A DNA stretch of 64,000 bases from Arthrobacter sp. ERGS1:01. GTDB taxonomy: Bacteria > Actinomycetota > Actinomycetes > Actinomycetales > Micrococcaceae. This document shows, in pieces, positions 7,956-16,441 of this stretch. The notes under the pieces are model-generated. The model was not told the DNA's origin and searched no databases. It saw only the letters and a list, made by a program, of their open reading frames with translations. The DNA lies in the NCBI RefSeq assembly GCF_001281315.1, contig NZ_CP012479.1, positions 3,782,001-3,846,000 on the forward strand, read 5' to 3'. A program made the translations under genes and the position numbers. Numbering within the stretch: the stretch's first letter is position 1; each line of letters opens with the position of its first letter.

Positions 7956-10256
7956 TCACGCCGTCGTGCCGGGGAGGGGTGGTGGTTGGGTGGTGTAGTG
8001 GTGGCCGGTGGGGGTGGTGATTCGGGTGCCGGGCAGGGTGGTGCCGTCGGCGGTGGTGTCATCGATGGTGGTGCCGTGGTGGGTTGGGCTGGCCTTGCTG
8101 GTGTTGTCGGCGTAGTGGTCAACGTCGGGGTCCGGGTTTTCTGGCTGGTGTGTGTGGGTGTGCCAGCCGGGGGTTTCCTTGATTTGGTTGCAGGCGGTGC
8201 ACAGTCCCTGGCCGTTGGATACGGTGGTGGGTCCGCCGGCGGCGTAGGCCTTGATGTGGTCGTATTGGCGGATCGGCGCATCACACCAGGGCGTCGCACA
8301 GCGTTGATCGCGCAGGCGCAGGAATTCCTTCATGCCCTCCGGAAACAACCTCGCTTTCGAATCCATGGCCAACAGTATGTTGTTGCCGGGGTGGGTAAAG
8401 AGCCGTTTCAACCACACCCGCGGCCCCGGACCGCCACCGCCACCGCCACCGCCACCGACACGATCGTCGCTGTCGCCGGCCGGGCCCGGACTATCCTCCG
8501 TTGTGGAGCCTCCACCAGGGGCCTTGTTTTCACTGGTGGCATTGGTGGTGCCTAGGATCCAGGTGCGGGCGGTGGGGGCTGGGATCGGGTCGTAGCCGGT
8601 CAGGATCGCGGGGTCGTTGGCGCCGTCGAAGAGGGCCCGGTCCGTCATGATCAACTCCACCAGGATCTCCGGCTCCACCACCTGCGTACACGAGGCGACC
8701 CACGCATCAGTGACCGCGCTGCCCCCGGTCCGGGGACTCCGGATGCCCGGGATGTAGGGGCCGTCAGCGGTGGCCGGAGTGGTACCGGTGAGTGGGGTGG
8801 GAGGGGTCCCGTCGCCCCTCACCCCCGGGGTTTCCGAGGGGTCTGAGGATCCTTCGAGTGTCGGGTCAGGGGTCCGGTCTGGGTTTGGGTGTGGGGTGCA
8901 GGGGGTGTGGTTTGTGAGGCGGTGCAGGAGGGTGTCGGCCATGAGTTGGCCCTTGCCCCGCACGTCGCCGGCGGCTTTCGCGTTGTCGGCGATCCGGGTC
9001 AGGGTCGCGAGGACTTTCACGCCGTGGCGGAGGGGTAGGAGTGCGGTGAGCAGGGTCATGCCGTCCGCGGCCGGACGCAGGGAAACATAGCGGTCGGTTT
9101 CTGCTTTCTCCAACCGCTGCACGAAGACTTCCGGTTCCAACCGGTAGGCGGCTTTGCGGGCCCGGGCGGCCAGTTCACGATTCCCCCACCCGGATAGTTG
9201 TCTCGGGTCGGTACAGAGTTGGTTATCAACAGCGGCTCGGTGGTCTTGGGTGAGGAAGACGGTTTCGCGGGCGATGATTCCGGCCCGGTACTCATTCAAC
9301 GCTCCGGTCCCTAGGGCGGTGAGGGTGTGGGGTAGTTCCCGCACCAGGACTTGGGCGAGTTCACAGAGTTGTCGGCCCCGATGCGGCGACTCCGACCTGG
9401 CTAATCCGATTTGGGTCCCCACACCCTGGCCGAGTTTGTTGGTCTCGATCCCGGACCGGGCCTGGGTGAGGCGTTGCTGGGCCATCAAGAGAACTTCGGC
9501 CCGGGCTTGGACCGCGCACAGGGCGTTCTTCGCCCCTTCAGCGGCCGAGATGACATCGACCAGGGCGCCGGGATCCACCCGGTCCACCACGAATGGGTCA
9601 AAACCCACCCCCGCCTCCACTACCCCACCCAGGGCAGCCAGGACAGCCGTGGCATCACCGGCCCGGGTCGCGGCCTTCGTGGCGGCGGTTTTGGTGCCGC
9701 CGGCGTGGCCGGCCAGATCCGCCACCGCCTCCAACGACCGCCCCTCACCCAGGGCGTTGCGGAGCAGATCATCAGCGTCGCCGGCCCGCACGGCCGCCCG
9801 GTCCGCTAACACGTGGGCGAGGGCCGCATCGAGCTGCGCCACAACCACCGGATCAAAAAACGCCGAACACCCGGCGGTCAACGCGGTTGCCACCCCGACC
9901 AGGGCGCCACAGTCCACCGGATCCTCCCGGCAGTCGGCGGACTGGATACCAGCCAACCCCAGGGTCGTGGCCGAGGCCGCCACGGCGGCCACACCGGGGA
10001 CGGATACGCCGGCGGACAGGTCGCCATCCACCGGGGCCTCGGAAGCGGGGCCGGCCTGGACGGTTGCGCCACTGTCACTGTCACTGTCACTGTCACTGAC
10101 CAGGCTCATGGTGTGCGCGGGGTGCCCGGAGCCGCCACCTGCGCGATCGAGTGTGACCGCGGTGGCAGGATCGTCGCCGGCACCAGGGCTGGAGGGATTC
10201 ACCGCAGGGGTAGTGAGGTGGGAGGGGTCCAACCACTCCGGTGCCGCCATGTTCAT
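7956..10256 (-). CDS. DUF222 / HNH endonuclease domain protein (13E12 repeat family)
   Basis: About 766 residues. The long DUF222 region (13E12 family) occupies the first three quarters. It is followed by a low-complexity linker with a run of nine glycines, then a C-terminal HNH nuclease motif: RDQRCATPWCDAPIRQYDHIKAYAAGGPTTVSNGQGLCTACNQIKE in outline, with paired CxxC/H zinc-binding residues. These proteins are abundant and multicopy in actinobacteria; the role is unproven, and mobile-element-like behaviour has been proposed. The start is uncertain: ATG 10256 or 10250 is preferred over the GTG at 10310, which follows a stop directly and has no ribosome binding site. In-frame hexanucleotide repeats encode Ser-Asp and Gly runs. 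Confidence 0.82.
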   Translation of the reverse strand: MNMAAPEWLDPSHLTTPAVNPSSPGAGDDPATAVTLDRAGGGSGHPAHTMSLVSDSDSDSDSGATVQAGPASEAPVDGDLSAGVSVPGVAAVAASATTLGLAGIQSADCREDPVDCGALVGVATALTAGCSAFFDPVVVAQLDAALAHVLADRAAVRAGDADDLLRNALGEGRSLEAVADLAGHAGGTKTAATKAATRAGDATAVLAALGGVVEAGVGFDPFVVDRVDPGALVDVISAAEGAKNALCAVQARAEVLLMAQQRLTQARSGIETNKLGQGVGTQIGLARSESPHRGRQLCELAQVLVRELPHTLTALGTGALNEYRAGIIARETVFLTQDHRAAVDNQLCTDPRQLSGWGNRELAARARKAAYRLEPEVFVQRLEKAETDRYVSLRPAADGMTLLTALLPLRHGVKVLATLTRIADNAKAAGDVRGKGQLMADTLLHRLTNHTPCTPHPNPDRTPDPTLEGSSDPSETPGVRGDGTPPTPLTGTTPATADGPYIPGIRSPRTGGSAVTDAWVASCTQVVEPEILVELIMTDRALFDGANDPAILTGYDPIPAPTARTWILGTTNATSENKAPGGGSTTEDSPGPAGDSDDRVGGGGGGGGGPGPRVWLKRLFTHPGNNILLAMDSKARLFPEGMKEFLRLRDQRCATPWCDAPIRQYDHIKAYAAGGPTTVSNGQGLCTACNQIKETPGWHTHTHQPENPDPDVDHYADNTSKASPTHHGTTIDDTTADGTTLPGTRITTPTGHHYTTQPPPLPGTTA
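8430..8456. repeat. hexanucleotide microsatellite (CCGCCA)n coding for polyglycine
   Basis: About four consecutive CCGCCA-type units inside the DUF222/HNH gene encode a glycine run in the linker just ahead of the nuclease domain. Unit gain or loss would keep the frame. Confidence 0.8.
10071..10094. repeat. hexanucleotide microsatellite (ACTGTC)4 coding for Ser-Asp repeats
   Basis: Four exact ACTGTC units near the 5' end of the DUF222/HNH gene encode an alternating Ser-Asp stretch. Like the glycine run, it is in multiples of three and could vary in copy number. Confidence 0.85.
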
Positions 10257-10670
10257 CACCCGCCCGCGAATCCAAAGAAACCCTGCGAACCCCTCAAACA
10301 GAAGCAACACTTAACCCGCAACAGTGCCAAATAAGAATCAGTGTTTGAGAAGAATTTTACTTCCTGCTACATAAATTCTAGATCGTGGCACCGACACAAA
10401 CCACCCAAAAACAGCCCGGCAGGTGAATCTGTGGAGAACAAAACCCTGGCACCCGGCTGTGGAGGAATCAACCACCCCGAACGCGCCCGGAAGGATCCCC
10501 CTGAACGGCCGCCATCCAGCCAGCAGCCCCTAACGCGAACGCAGCCGCCGTCGAACCCGGCAAAAATCCAAAGGAACCCGTCAAACTCCGGAGCCAAGCG
10601 TCTATGCTGGCACCAGTTACACCGCCGCGAAGCCCGGCCGGCCACGGCAGTCCACCCACCAAGGAGCCGC
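10257..10670. other. 414-bp non-coding gap between the DUF222/HNH gene and rraA
   Basis: No open frame here has a credible protein. The stretch is visibly richer in A+T than its flanks around 10320-10380 and holds an inverted repeat, AGAATTT (10351-10357) and AAATTCT (10373-10379). This could be part of the DUF222 gene's promoter or an operator. The end contains the AAGGAG ribosome binding site of rraA (10661-10666). Confidence 0.5.
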
Positions 10671-11138
10671 ATGACTTTCACAACCGCAGACCTCATGGAT
10701 GAACGGGGCCCGGAACTGGCGGCCGTGTCCGTGCAGTTCCGGATGTTCGGCACGCCGGCACAATTCAGCGGCCCGGCCCGCACCGTCCGCTGCTTCCAGG
10801 ACAACGCCATCGTCAAGGCGACATTGGCAACCCCCGGCAACGGCGCAGTCCTGGTGATCGACGGCGGCGGCTCGCTGGAGACGGCCCTCATGGGAGACAT
10901 GATTGCCCAATCCGCGGTGGACAACGGCTGGTCGGGCGTCATCATCAACGGCGCGATCCGCGACAGCGTGGTGGTCAACACCCTGCCGCTGGGTGTGAAG
11001 GCGCTGGGCACCAACCCCACCAAGAGCGCCAAGGCGGGCACCGGCGAAAGCGAGGTGCCGGTGAGCCTTGGCCAGGTCACGATCCGCCCGGGCGCAATGG
11101 TCTACGCCGACGCGGACGGCATCGTGGTGGAACGCTAG
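10671..11138 (+). CDS. rraA: RraA family protein (RNase E activity regulator / HMG aldolase-like)
   Basis: 155 residues, the normal length for RraA. It shows [71 protein letters not shown] and [42 protein letters not shown]. The G-x-x-R-D loop (GAIRD) is shared by RraA and class II pyruvate aldolases such as HMG/CHA aldolase. In proteobacteria RraA inhibits RNase E; in actinobacteria an aldolase activity (4-hydroxy-4-methyl-2-oxoglutarate) is at least as likely. AAGGAG sits four bases before the ATG. The longer in-frame opening to 10341 has no family similarity and was rejected. Confidence 0.85.
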   Translation: MTFTTADLMDERGPELAAVSVQFRMFGTPAQFSGPARTVRCFQDNAIVKATLATPGNGAVLVIDGGGSLETALMGDMIAQSAVDNGWSGVIINGAIRDSVVVNTLPLGVKALGTNPTKSAKAGTGESEVPVSLGQVTIRPGAMVYADADGIVVER

Positions 11139-11186
11139 CCCTCGCATAGAGCAGGGACGGAAAGACCAGGAAAGATTGGAGCGCAC

Positions 11187-12452
11187 ATGCCCGAGAACCC
11201 GCTGCGGCACGCCGTCGCCCGGATGGGCGGGCGCGACCCCCACGAGCAAAACCGCGCCTCCACGCCCCTGGAGCTCTTCTTTGACCTGACGTTCGCCATC
11301 GCGTTTGGCGTCGCGGCCGGCCTGTTCGCCCAAAGCCTCGCCGAAGGGCACGTGGGCACGGGGCTGATCAGTTTCGCGTTCGCCATGTTCGCCGTCATTT
11401 GGGCGTGGATCAACTTCAGCTGGTTTGCGAGCGCCTACGACACCGACGACTGGGTGTTCCGCCTTGTCACCATGGTCCAGATGATCGGCGTGCTGATCCT
11501 GGCCATGGGCATCGACCGCATGTTCAGCTCCATCCAGGCCGGTGTCCACGTGGACAACAGCGTCATGGTGGCCGGCTACGTTGTGATGCGCCTGGCGCTG
11601 CTCTTCCAATGGCTGCGGGCGGCCAAGCAGGATCCGCGGCGCCGGGCCACCTGCCTGAGGTATGCCAAGTACCTAGCGGTGGCGCAAGTGGGCTGGATCC
11701 TGGTGATCGTGGTGAACACGAGCGTCGGCGTGATGTTCCTGATGGCCATTCCGCTGTTCCTGCTCGAGATGGCAACGCCGGTGATCGCCGAACGCAAGAC
11801 CCAAACGCCCTGGCATGCACACCACATTGCCGAGCGCTACAGCCTGCTGGCCATCATTTCCCTGGGTGAGTGCCTGGTGGGCACCATCGACGCCCTGCGC
11901 GCAGTGGTTTTGACCGGCGGCTGGAAGCCGGACACCGCCGTCGTGGGACTGGCCGGAACGGGCCTGGCGTTTGCCATGTGGTGGCTGTACTTCATCTTCC
12001 CGGCCGGCCAGGCACTGCATCTGCGCCGGAACAGGGCGTTCATCTTTGGCTACGCGCACATGCTGATCTTCGCCTCGATCACGGCCACCGGGGCGGGACT
12101 GCGCGTCTATGCCCTCTACCTCCAGGGCGAAACGCACATTGGGCCGGCCGCGGTGGTCGCCTCGGTGGCCGTCCCCGTGGTGCTTTTCGCCGTGACCCTG
12201 ACGGTCCTGTACGCGGCCATGGTCCAGCTCGACCCACTCCATGTGTGGCTCGGCGCGGGACTAACGACGACGTCGGCCCTGGCCGTGGTGCTTGCCGCGG
12301 CCGGGCTGTCGCTCACCTTGTGCCTGCTTCTGGTGCTGGCCGCCCCGGCGGCGACCATAGTGGTGGACGAACGGATTGGACACCGGCACCGGGCCCGGGC
12401 GCTGGCCGAACTTGGCAAGCGCGCCGGGCAAGCCGGGCCGGAGCAGGCTTAG
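11187..12452 (+). CDS. low temperature requirement protein A (LtrA) family membrane protein
   Basis: 421 residues with about ten to twelve hydrophobic segments. The family opening RASTPLELFFDLTFAIAFGVAAGLFA and the following WAWINFSWFASAYDTDDWVFRLVTMVQMIGVLILA are diagnostic for LtrA, first linked to growth at low temperature in Listeria. EMATPVIAERKTQTPWHAHHIAERYSLLAIISLGECLVG is the second conserved block. Molecular function is unknown. It starts at ATG 11187, 48 bases after rraA, and its stop overlaps the convergent reductase gene by four bases. Confidence 0.88.
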   Translation: MPENPLRHAVARMGGRDPHEQNRASTPLELFFDLTFAIAFGVAAGLFAQSLAEGHVGTGLISFAFAMFAVIWAWINFSWFASAYDTDDWVFRLVTMVQMIGVLILAMGIDRMFSSIQAGVHVDNSVMVAGYVVMRLALLFQWLRAAKQDPRRRATCLRYAKYLAVAQVGWILVIVVNTSVGVMFLMAIPLFLLEMATPVIAERKTQTPWHAHHIAERYSLLAIISLGECLVGTIDALRAVVLTGGWKPDTAVVGLAGTGLAFAMWWLYFIFPAGQALHLRRNRAFIFGYAHMLIFASITATGAGLRVYALYLQGETHIGPAAVVASVAVPVVLFAVTLTVLYAAMVQLDPLHVWLGAGLTTTSALAVVLAAAGLSLTLCLLLVLAAPAATIVVDERIGHRHRARALAELGKRAGQAGPEQA

Positions 12453-13090
12453 ATTGTGCGGGGCGCCTTGGCCAGGTTCGCGGTGAGTTCGGCGGCGTTC
12501 TGGCGAACCACGTAGGCGGGGCGGTCCCGTTCCACGCGCCAGCTCTCGGACAGCGGGCCGATGTTGATGGTGTCGAAGCCGAACTCGTCGTAGAGGCCCG
12601 TCACCAGGGCGGCGGCGTCGGCGTGGTCGCTTGCCGTGGCCAGCGCCCGCCGGTTTTCGGTGCCGGCGGGGGTGCCGTCGCTCGTGATGTCGGGCGCCGC
12701 GATGTGGTTGAAGCCCTTGGCCACCCGGGAATCCGCCAAATGTTCCTGGAGCAGCCCCGAGGTGGTGGCCTCGCCGTCGTCCAGGGCGGGGATGTGGCCG
12801 TCGCGCTCCCAGTAGTAGTTGTTCGTGTCAATCACGACCTTCCCGGCCAGAGCGTCCGCCGGAACGTCCCGGTAGCTCTTCAGCGGCACAGTGACGACGG
12901 CGAAATCGGCCGCCGCCGCTGCCTCGCCGGCCGTTGCGGCCCGGGCGCGCGGCCCCAGTTCCGCCACCAGCTCGGCGAGGGTTTCGGGCCCCCGGGAGTT
13001 GCTGATGACGACGTCATAGCCAAGCTGCACGGACTTGCGTGCGATCTGGCTGCCAATGTGTCCTGCTCCGATGATTCCTATGGTTGTCAT
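12449..13090 (-). CDS. NADPH-dependent F420 reductase-type NAD(P)-binding oxidoreductase
   Basis: 213 residues. The N-terminal Rossmann motif GIIGAGHIGSQIARKSVQLGYDVVISNSRGPETL (Gly-x-Gly-x-x-Gly) is followed by the DFAVVTVPLKSYRDVPADALAGKVVIDTNNYYWERDG and VAKGFNHI segments typical of the NADP oxidoreductase / F420-dependent family. It should transfer hydride between NADPH and F420 or a similar cofactor; the real substrate cannot be told from sequence. It overlaps the convergent ltrA-type gene by four bases. Confidence 0.85.
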   Translation of the reverse strand: MTTIGIIGAGHIGSQIARKSVQLGYDVVISNSRGPETLAELVAELGPRARAATAGEAAAAADFAVVTVPLKSYRDVPADALAGKVVIDTNNYYWERDGHIPALDDGEATTSGLLQEHLADSRVAKGFNHIAAPDITSDGTPAGTENRRALATASDHADAAALVTGLYDEFGFDTINIGPLSESWRVERDRPAYVVRQNAAELTANLAKAPRTI

Positions 13091-13166
13091 GCCAGTGGAA
13101 CAGTGGCCGGCCGAAGGTTATTTCACGTATTACGCCACGTTGCGTGAGCCCCCGGACGCCAAGGCG

Positions 13167-13667
13167 TCAGCGGAAGTTGGCGGGGCCCAGCAGGGGCGCC
13201 AACTGCGCCTTCTTTTCGGGGGCGACGCGCAGCAGTGTGCCGCTAACCTCATTGAAGAATGCCAGGACGGTCTCGGCAATGACGCACCGGGTGCCCGCCA
13301 CCGGGTCGAAGATCGCGTAGGCCACCGTGAAGCTGGCACCCTTGACGGCACTGACCCACACCTCGATCCGGGCGGGGATGTTGCGGTAGTTCAGTGGCGA
13401 GAGATACTTCACACGGTGTTCCACCACGAGCGACTGGGTGCCCGCGGGCAGGTCGGTGAAAATGGGCCGCTCCACGTCCACCCCGGGCAGTCCCGTGCCG
13501 GCCGGCGGACCGAAGGCGTGGACGCGTGCCTCCTCGAGAATCCGCAGCACCTCCACGTTGTTGATGTGCCCGTAGGCGTCCATGTCCCCCCAGCGCATGG
13601 GGACGTGCACAGTCAGCCGGGTGCCGCCGTCGTCGTGCGCTTCGGGAACCTTTTCCGCAATGTCCAT
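13167..13667 (-). CDS. acyl-CoA thioesterase, hotdog (4HBT) fold
   Basis: 166 residues of a single hotdog domain. VHVPMRWGDMDAYGHINNVEVLRILEEARVHAFG carries the 4HBT-type catalytic aspartate and the G-H-I-N-N signature; VVEHRVKYLSPLNYRNIPARIEVWVSAVKGASFTVAYAIFD is the central helix-strand region. It should hydrolyse an acyl-CoA thioester to free acid and CoA; specificity is unknown. A TAGCGT hexamer ends six bases before the ATG, suggesting a leaderless transcript. Confidence 0.87.
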   Translation of the reverse strand: MDIAEKVPEAHDDGGTRLTVHVPMRWGDMDAYGHINNVEVLRILEEARVHAFGPPAGTGLPGVDVERPIFTDLPAGTQSLVVEHRVKYLSPLNYRNIPARIEVWVSAVKGASFTVAYAIFDPVAGTRCVIAETVLAFFNEVSGTLLRVAPEKKAQLAPLLGPANFR

Positions 13668-13673
13668 GCACCT

Positions 13674-13679
13674 ACGCTA
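13674..13679 (-). promoter_or_regulatory. -10 element TAGCGT of a likely leaderless promoter
   Basis: TAGCGT on the minus strand lies six bases upstream of the thioesterase ATG at 13667, with no Shine-Dalgarno sequence between. Confidence 0.35.
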
Positions 13680-13791
13680 CCGTCGGGAACGGGCGCCGGT
13701 AGGGAAATGTCAGCCCCTGGCCCTACTGTGGTCCTTGCAGATTTTCCTCCACGCGGTTGAGGGATTTTCACTCACGCCGAAAGGAATTGCC

Positions 13792-14610
13792 ATGATGGGA
13801 CCCCACCACGCCGCATGCGGCGCCGCCGCCTGGCTGGCCGTCACCACCCGTTTCCACATTGACCTGACCGGGGCCGCGCACACGCTCGCGTTCCTGCCGC
13901 CCGGGATCGACGTGGGCCTGGGCCTTTTGCCTGTCAGCGCCTCGGGCGTCTTGGCCGGCACCATCGTCACCGCCGGTGCCGCGCTATTGCCCGACGCCGA
14001 CCACCGGCATGCGACGATCGCCCACTCGCTGCCTCCCCTCTCCAACGCCATGTGCATCGAGGTGGGCCGGCTTTCCGGCGGGCACCGGCACGGCACCCAC
14101 TCGGTGCTGGGCATGGCAGTTTTTGTGGGCATCGCGCTGCTGGCCGGCATGTGGACGGCCCAGCTGGCACCGTTTGGCACCATCTATCCGGGCGCCGGCA
14201 TCCTGTCGGTGCTGCTGGGCGCCTTTGCCGCGAAGGCGCTGAAGTTCATCCCGGATACCATGCGCAAGTTCCCGTGGATCCTCGGCCTGGCGCTGGGCGC
14301 GTTCATCACGTTCTTTGCCCCGCAGGAGCAGTTTTGGTTCCCGCTGGCCGTGGCCCTGGGCGTGGCCGTGCACATTGCCGGGGACATGCTCACCACGGGA
14401 GGGTGCAACCTGATGTGGCCGCTGAGCCTGCGCCCGCCGAAGTTTGCCCGGAAAATTCCGCTGGTTCGGAACGTGTGGAAGCGCAACGGCAGCGTCGCCA
14501 TTCCGGTGCTGGGCAACGCCGGCTCCTACCGGGAGTGGATGCTGCTGGTGCCGGTCAGCGCCTACGCCGTCTTTGGCATCGTGGGCACCACGGCCCGCTG
14601 GTTTAGCTAG
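13792..14610 (+). CDS. membrane-bound metal-dependent hydrolase, YdjM/DUF457 type
   Basis: 272 residues from the ATG at 13792, which has AAGGAA six bases upstream; the longer in-frame opening from 13582 is unlike the family. It begins MMGPHHAACGAAAWLAV, has PDADHRHATIAHSLPPL (Asp/His metal-ligand cluster near residue 65) and GHRHGTHSVLGMAVFVGIALLAG, with about five membrane spans and a late VHIAGDMLTTGG. The family is annotated as inner-membrane metal-dependent hydrolases related to LexA-regulated YdjM; the reaction is unknown. Confidence 0.83.
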   Translation: MMGPHHAACGAAAWLAVTTRFHIDLTGAAHTLAFLPPGIDVGLGLLPVSASGVLAGTIVTAGAALLPDADHRHATIAHSLPPLSNAMCIEVGRLSGGHRHGTHSVLGMAVFVGIALLAGMWTAQLAPFGTIYPGAGILSVLLGAFAAKALKFIPDTMRKFPWILGLALGAFITFFAPQEQFWFPLAVALGVAVHIAGDMLTTGGCNLMWPLSLRPPKFARKIPLVRNVWKRNGSVAIPVLGNAGSYREWMLLVPVSAYAVFGIVGTTARWFS

Positions 14611-14624
14611 GCTCCGGGGTTCCT

Positions 14625-15326
14625 TCAGCTTTCAAGGACGGCCAGCAAGCCGGATTCAGCCCTGTCCAGGTAGCCGGCCATGTCCCGCGCCGCCTGCTCG
14701 CGGCGGCCCGCCTCCAACTGTTCGAGGATGCGGGCGTTCTCGGTGACAAAGGGTTCGTGGAAGGCCGGTTCGCCGGCCATGGCGTGGAAGACCAGGCGCA
14801 TCTCGGCCAGGACCTGCGCCATGAGGGCGTCGAGCCGGTCGCTGCCGGACAGTGCCACCACCTGCCGGTGGAACTCCTGGTTCGCGCCGGCCATGGCGGC
14901 GACGTCGGCGTGCGCGCGTCCTTCCCGGCCGCGCCGCACCACCGCGGCCAGTGCGGCCAGGGCGTTCGGGGAAGGCGGCGGCGCGAACTGCAGGGCCGCG
15001 GGTTCGAGCATGCGCCGGACGCTGTACATTTCGCGGACCTCCGCCGCGGACGGCCGGGCCACAAAGACGCCACGGTTGGGAATGCGCGTGACGATCCGTT
15101 CCGCACTCAGCGCCGCGAAGGCCTCCCGCAGGGTGTTCCGGGAAACTCCCAAGACCTCCCCCAGCGACTGTTCGGACAGTTTGGTGCCCGGGGTGAGTGC
15201 GCCGTCGGTGATGCTGTTGCGCAGCACCTCCGCCACCCACTGCCCGGTTTGGGCGTGCTTCGCGGAGCCGCCAGCCACCTTCAGTGTTGCCAGTGCGGGG
15301 TCAATGCTCACCCGCGGGCCTGCCAT
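14625..15326 (-). CDS. GntR family transcriptional regulator, FadR (FCD) subfamily
   Basis: About 233 residues. The winged helix WVAEVLRNSITDGALTPGTKLSEQSLGEVLGVSRNTLREAFAALSAERIVTRIPNRGVFV is followed by an FCD ligand domain, with NQEFHRQVVALSGSDRL as the usual D/N-x3-H position and a later F-x-E-P-F-V segment. The effector is unknown. The start may be ATG 15326 or GTG 15311. The GTG would overlap the upstream acetyltransferase stop as GTGA, a typical translationally coupled pair, so the two genes probably form one transcript. Confidence 0.85.
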   Translation of the reverse strand: MAGPRVSIDPALATLKVAGGSAKHAQTGQWVAEVLRNSITDGALTPGTKLSEQSLGEVLGVSRNTLREAFAALSAERIVTRIPNRGVFVARPSAAEVREMYSVRRMLEPAALQFAPPPSPNALAALAAVVRRGREGRAHADVAAMAGANQEFHRQVVALSGSDRLDALMAQVLAEMRLVFHAMAGEPAFHEPFVTENARILEQLEAGRREQAARDMAGYLDRAESGLLAVLES

Positions 15327-15898
15327 TCGCGGGCCAGGATGCCAAAGTGCAGCAGCGAGACCCATTCGCCCTTGGACCAATCGGATTCCACGAACAATGC
15401 TTCGCGGCGCATGCCCAGTCGGGTCATCAGCCCGGCAGACTTGTCATTGCGGGCGTCGCAGATCCCTTCGATCCGGTGCCAGCCAAAGTCATTGAAGGCA
15501 AGGTTGAGCGCGGCGGTGCACGCCTCAAAGGCAATTCCCTTTCCCTGCACCTCGGGGTTGAACACAAAGCCAATCTCGCCGAGCCGGGGATTGTCGGCGT
15601 TCCACTTCAACAGGACCTCGCCCACGGGTTCGCTGGATTCGCCGAATTCAACGGCCAGGTCCAGCCACTGCCCCGGTTCCGTCAGGGGCGACTGTGCGGC
15701 CATCGACTTCACGGTCAGCGCGGTGTCGGCCAGGGACTGCGGCGGATGGGGCAGGTAGCGGACCACGTCCGGCTGCGAGCGGTAGGCGTTGACGGCGTCG
15801 AGGTCTTCCACCGTGACGGGGCGCAGGCGGAGCCGTTTGGTGTGGATCGGGTACGGGGGTTGCTGCGGAATCTGGATTTCTGAGGCGGCAATCAGCAT
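15308..15898 (-). CDS. GNAT N-acetyltransferase, RimJ/RimL type
   Basis: 196 residues. IHTKRLRLRPVTVEDLDAVNAYRSQPDVVRYL at the N-terminus and IGFVFNPEVQGKGIAFEACTAALNLAFNDFGWHRIEGICDARNDKSAGLMTRLGMRREALF define a complete GNAT domain with the Q-G-K-G-I acetyl-CoA loop. It likely acetylates an amine of a small molecule or a protein N-terminus. TAGGAT ends six bases before the ATG, consistent with a leaderless start. The 3' end overlaps the following GntR regulator. Confidence 0.88.
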   Translation of the reverse strand: MLIAASEIQIPQQPPYPIHTKRLRLRPVTVEDLDAVNAYRSQPDVVRYLPHPPQSLADTALTVKSMAAQSPLTEPGQWLDLAVEFGESSEPVGEVLLKWNADNPRLGEIGFVFNPEVQGKGIAFEACTAALNLAFNDFGWHRIEGICDARNDKSAGLMTRLGMRREALFVESDWSKGEWVSLLHFGILAREWQARG

Positions 15899-15904
15899 AG
15901 TGCG

Positions 15905-15910
15905 ATCCTA
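15905..15910 (-). promoter_or_regulatory. -10 element TAGGAT of a likely leaderless promoter
   Basis: TAGGAT on the minus strand lies six bases upstream of the acetyltransferase ATG at 15898; no ribosome binding site is seen. Confidence 0.4.
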
Positions 15911-15958
15911 GCGCCAGGGGCCCCTGACAATTCGCGGGAAACGTCCAGAACCATTGGA

Positions 15959-15964
15959 TACGAT
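15959..15964 (+). promoter_or_regulatory. -10 element TACGAT of a likely leaderless promoter
   Basis: TACGAT lies six bases upstream of the ATG at 15971. It faces the TAGGAT box of the divergent acetyltransferase about 50 bases away. Confidence 0.4.
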
Positions 15965-15970
15965 GACCCT

Positions 15971-16441
15971 ATGTCCCTTGCCACGCCACCACGTCGCCGT
16001 GTGGAACTCGTATTGGTTCCCTTCATGGCTGCCTTGTGCATGGCCTTCATCATCGGCGCCATTGTCATCGACAGGGATTCGGGCGCCTGCCCGCCAAGCA
16101 ACTGGCACAACCACATCGCGTTGACGCTGGCCGGGAACCAGGCCCGGGTTGACGAGGCGGCAGCGATCACCGCATGTACGGGGGCCCGGTGCATTCCGCC
16201 GGCACCCACTTTTGCCAAGAACGCCTCGGCGGGCAACGGTTTGCTTTCCCGGCAGGAGGACGGCTCATGGCTGTTCACGGTGGGCTCGGTGCCGCCGTCG
16301 TCCGTGACGTTCCGGACCTTTGACGTTGCCGGAAACATGTTGTCGCAGCAAAGCAATGTGTTGAACTGGACCCGGGTGGGCGGCACCGAACAGTGCGGCG
16401 GACCCATGGGGACCATGCGCGTTGTGGTCCGCGTACCTTAA
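15971..16441 (+). CDS. hypothetical protein with one N-terminal membrane anchor
   Basis: 156 residues, not recognised. One hydrophobic segment (VLVPFMAALCMAFIIGAIVI, about residues 14-33) after a short basic N-terminus predicts an anchor with the rest outside. The remainder has four to five cysteines (GACPP, ITACTGARCIPP, EQCGG) that could form disulfides. A stretch reads as a small beta domain (GSWLFTVGSVPPSSVTFRTFDVAGNML). High-G+C codon use like its neighbours supports it as a real gene. It is convergent with the DUF456 gene, with no gap between stops. Confidence 0.7.
   Translation: MSLATPPRRRVELVLVPFMAALCMAFIIGAIVIDRDSGACPPSNWHNHIALTLAGNQARVDEAAAITACTGARCIPPAPTFAKNASAGNGLLSRQEDGSWLFTVGSVPPSSVTFRTFDVAGNMLSQQSNVLNWTRVGGTEQCGGPMGTMRVVVRVP

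Noticed and set aside
10351..10379. Small RNA or riboswitch before rraA
   Set aside because: The inverted repeat has a 7-bp stem of mostly A-T pairs and no further conserved structure could be recognised.
10341..11138. A 265-residue version of the RraA protein with an N-terminal extension
   Set aside because: The first 110 residues have no family similarity and include A+T-rich promoter-like DNA; AAGGAG directly precedes the ATG at 10671.
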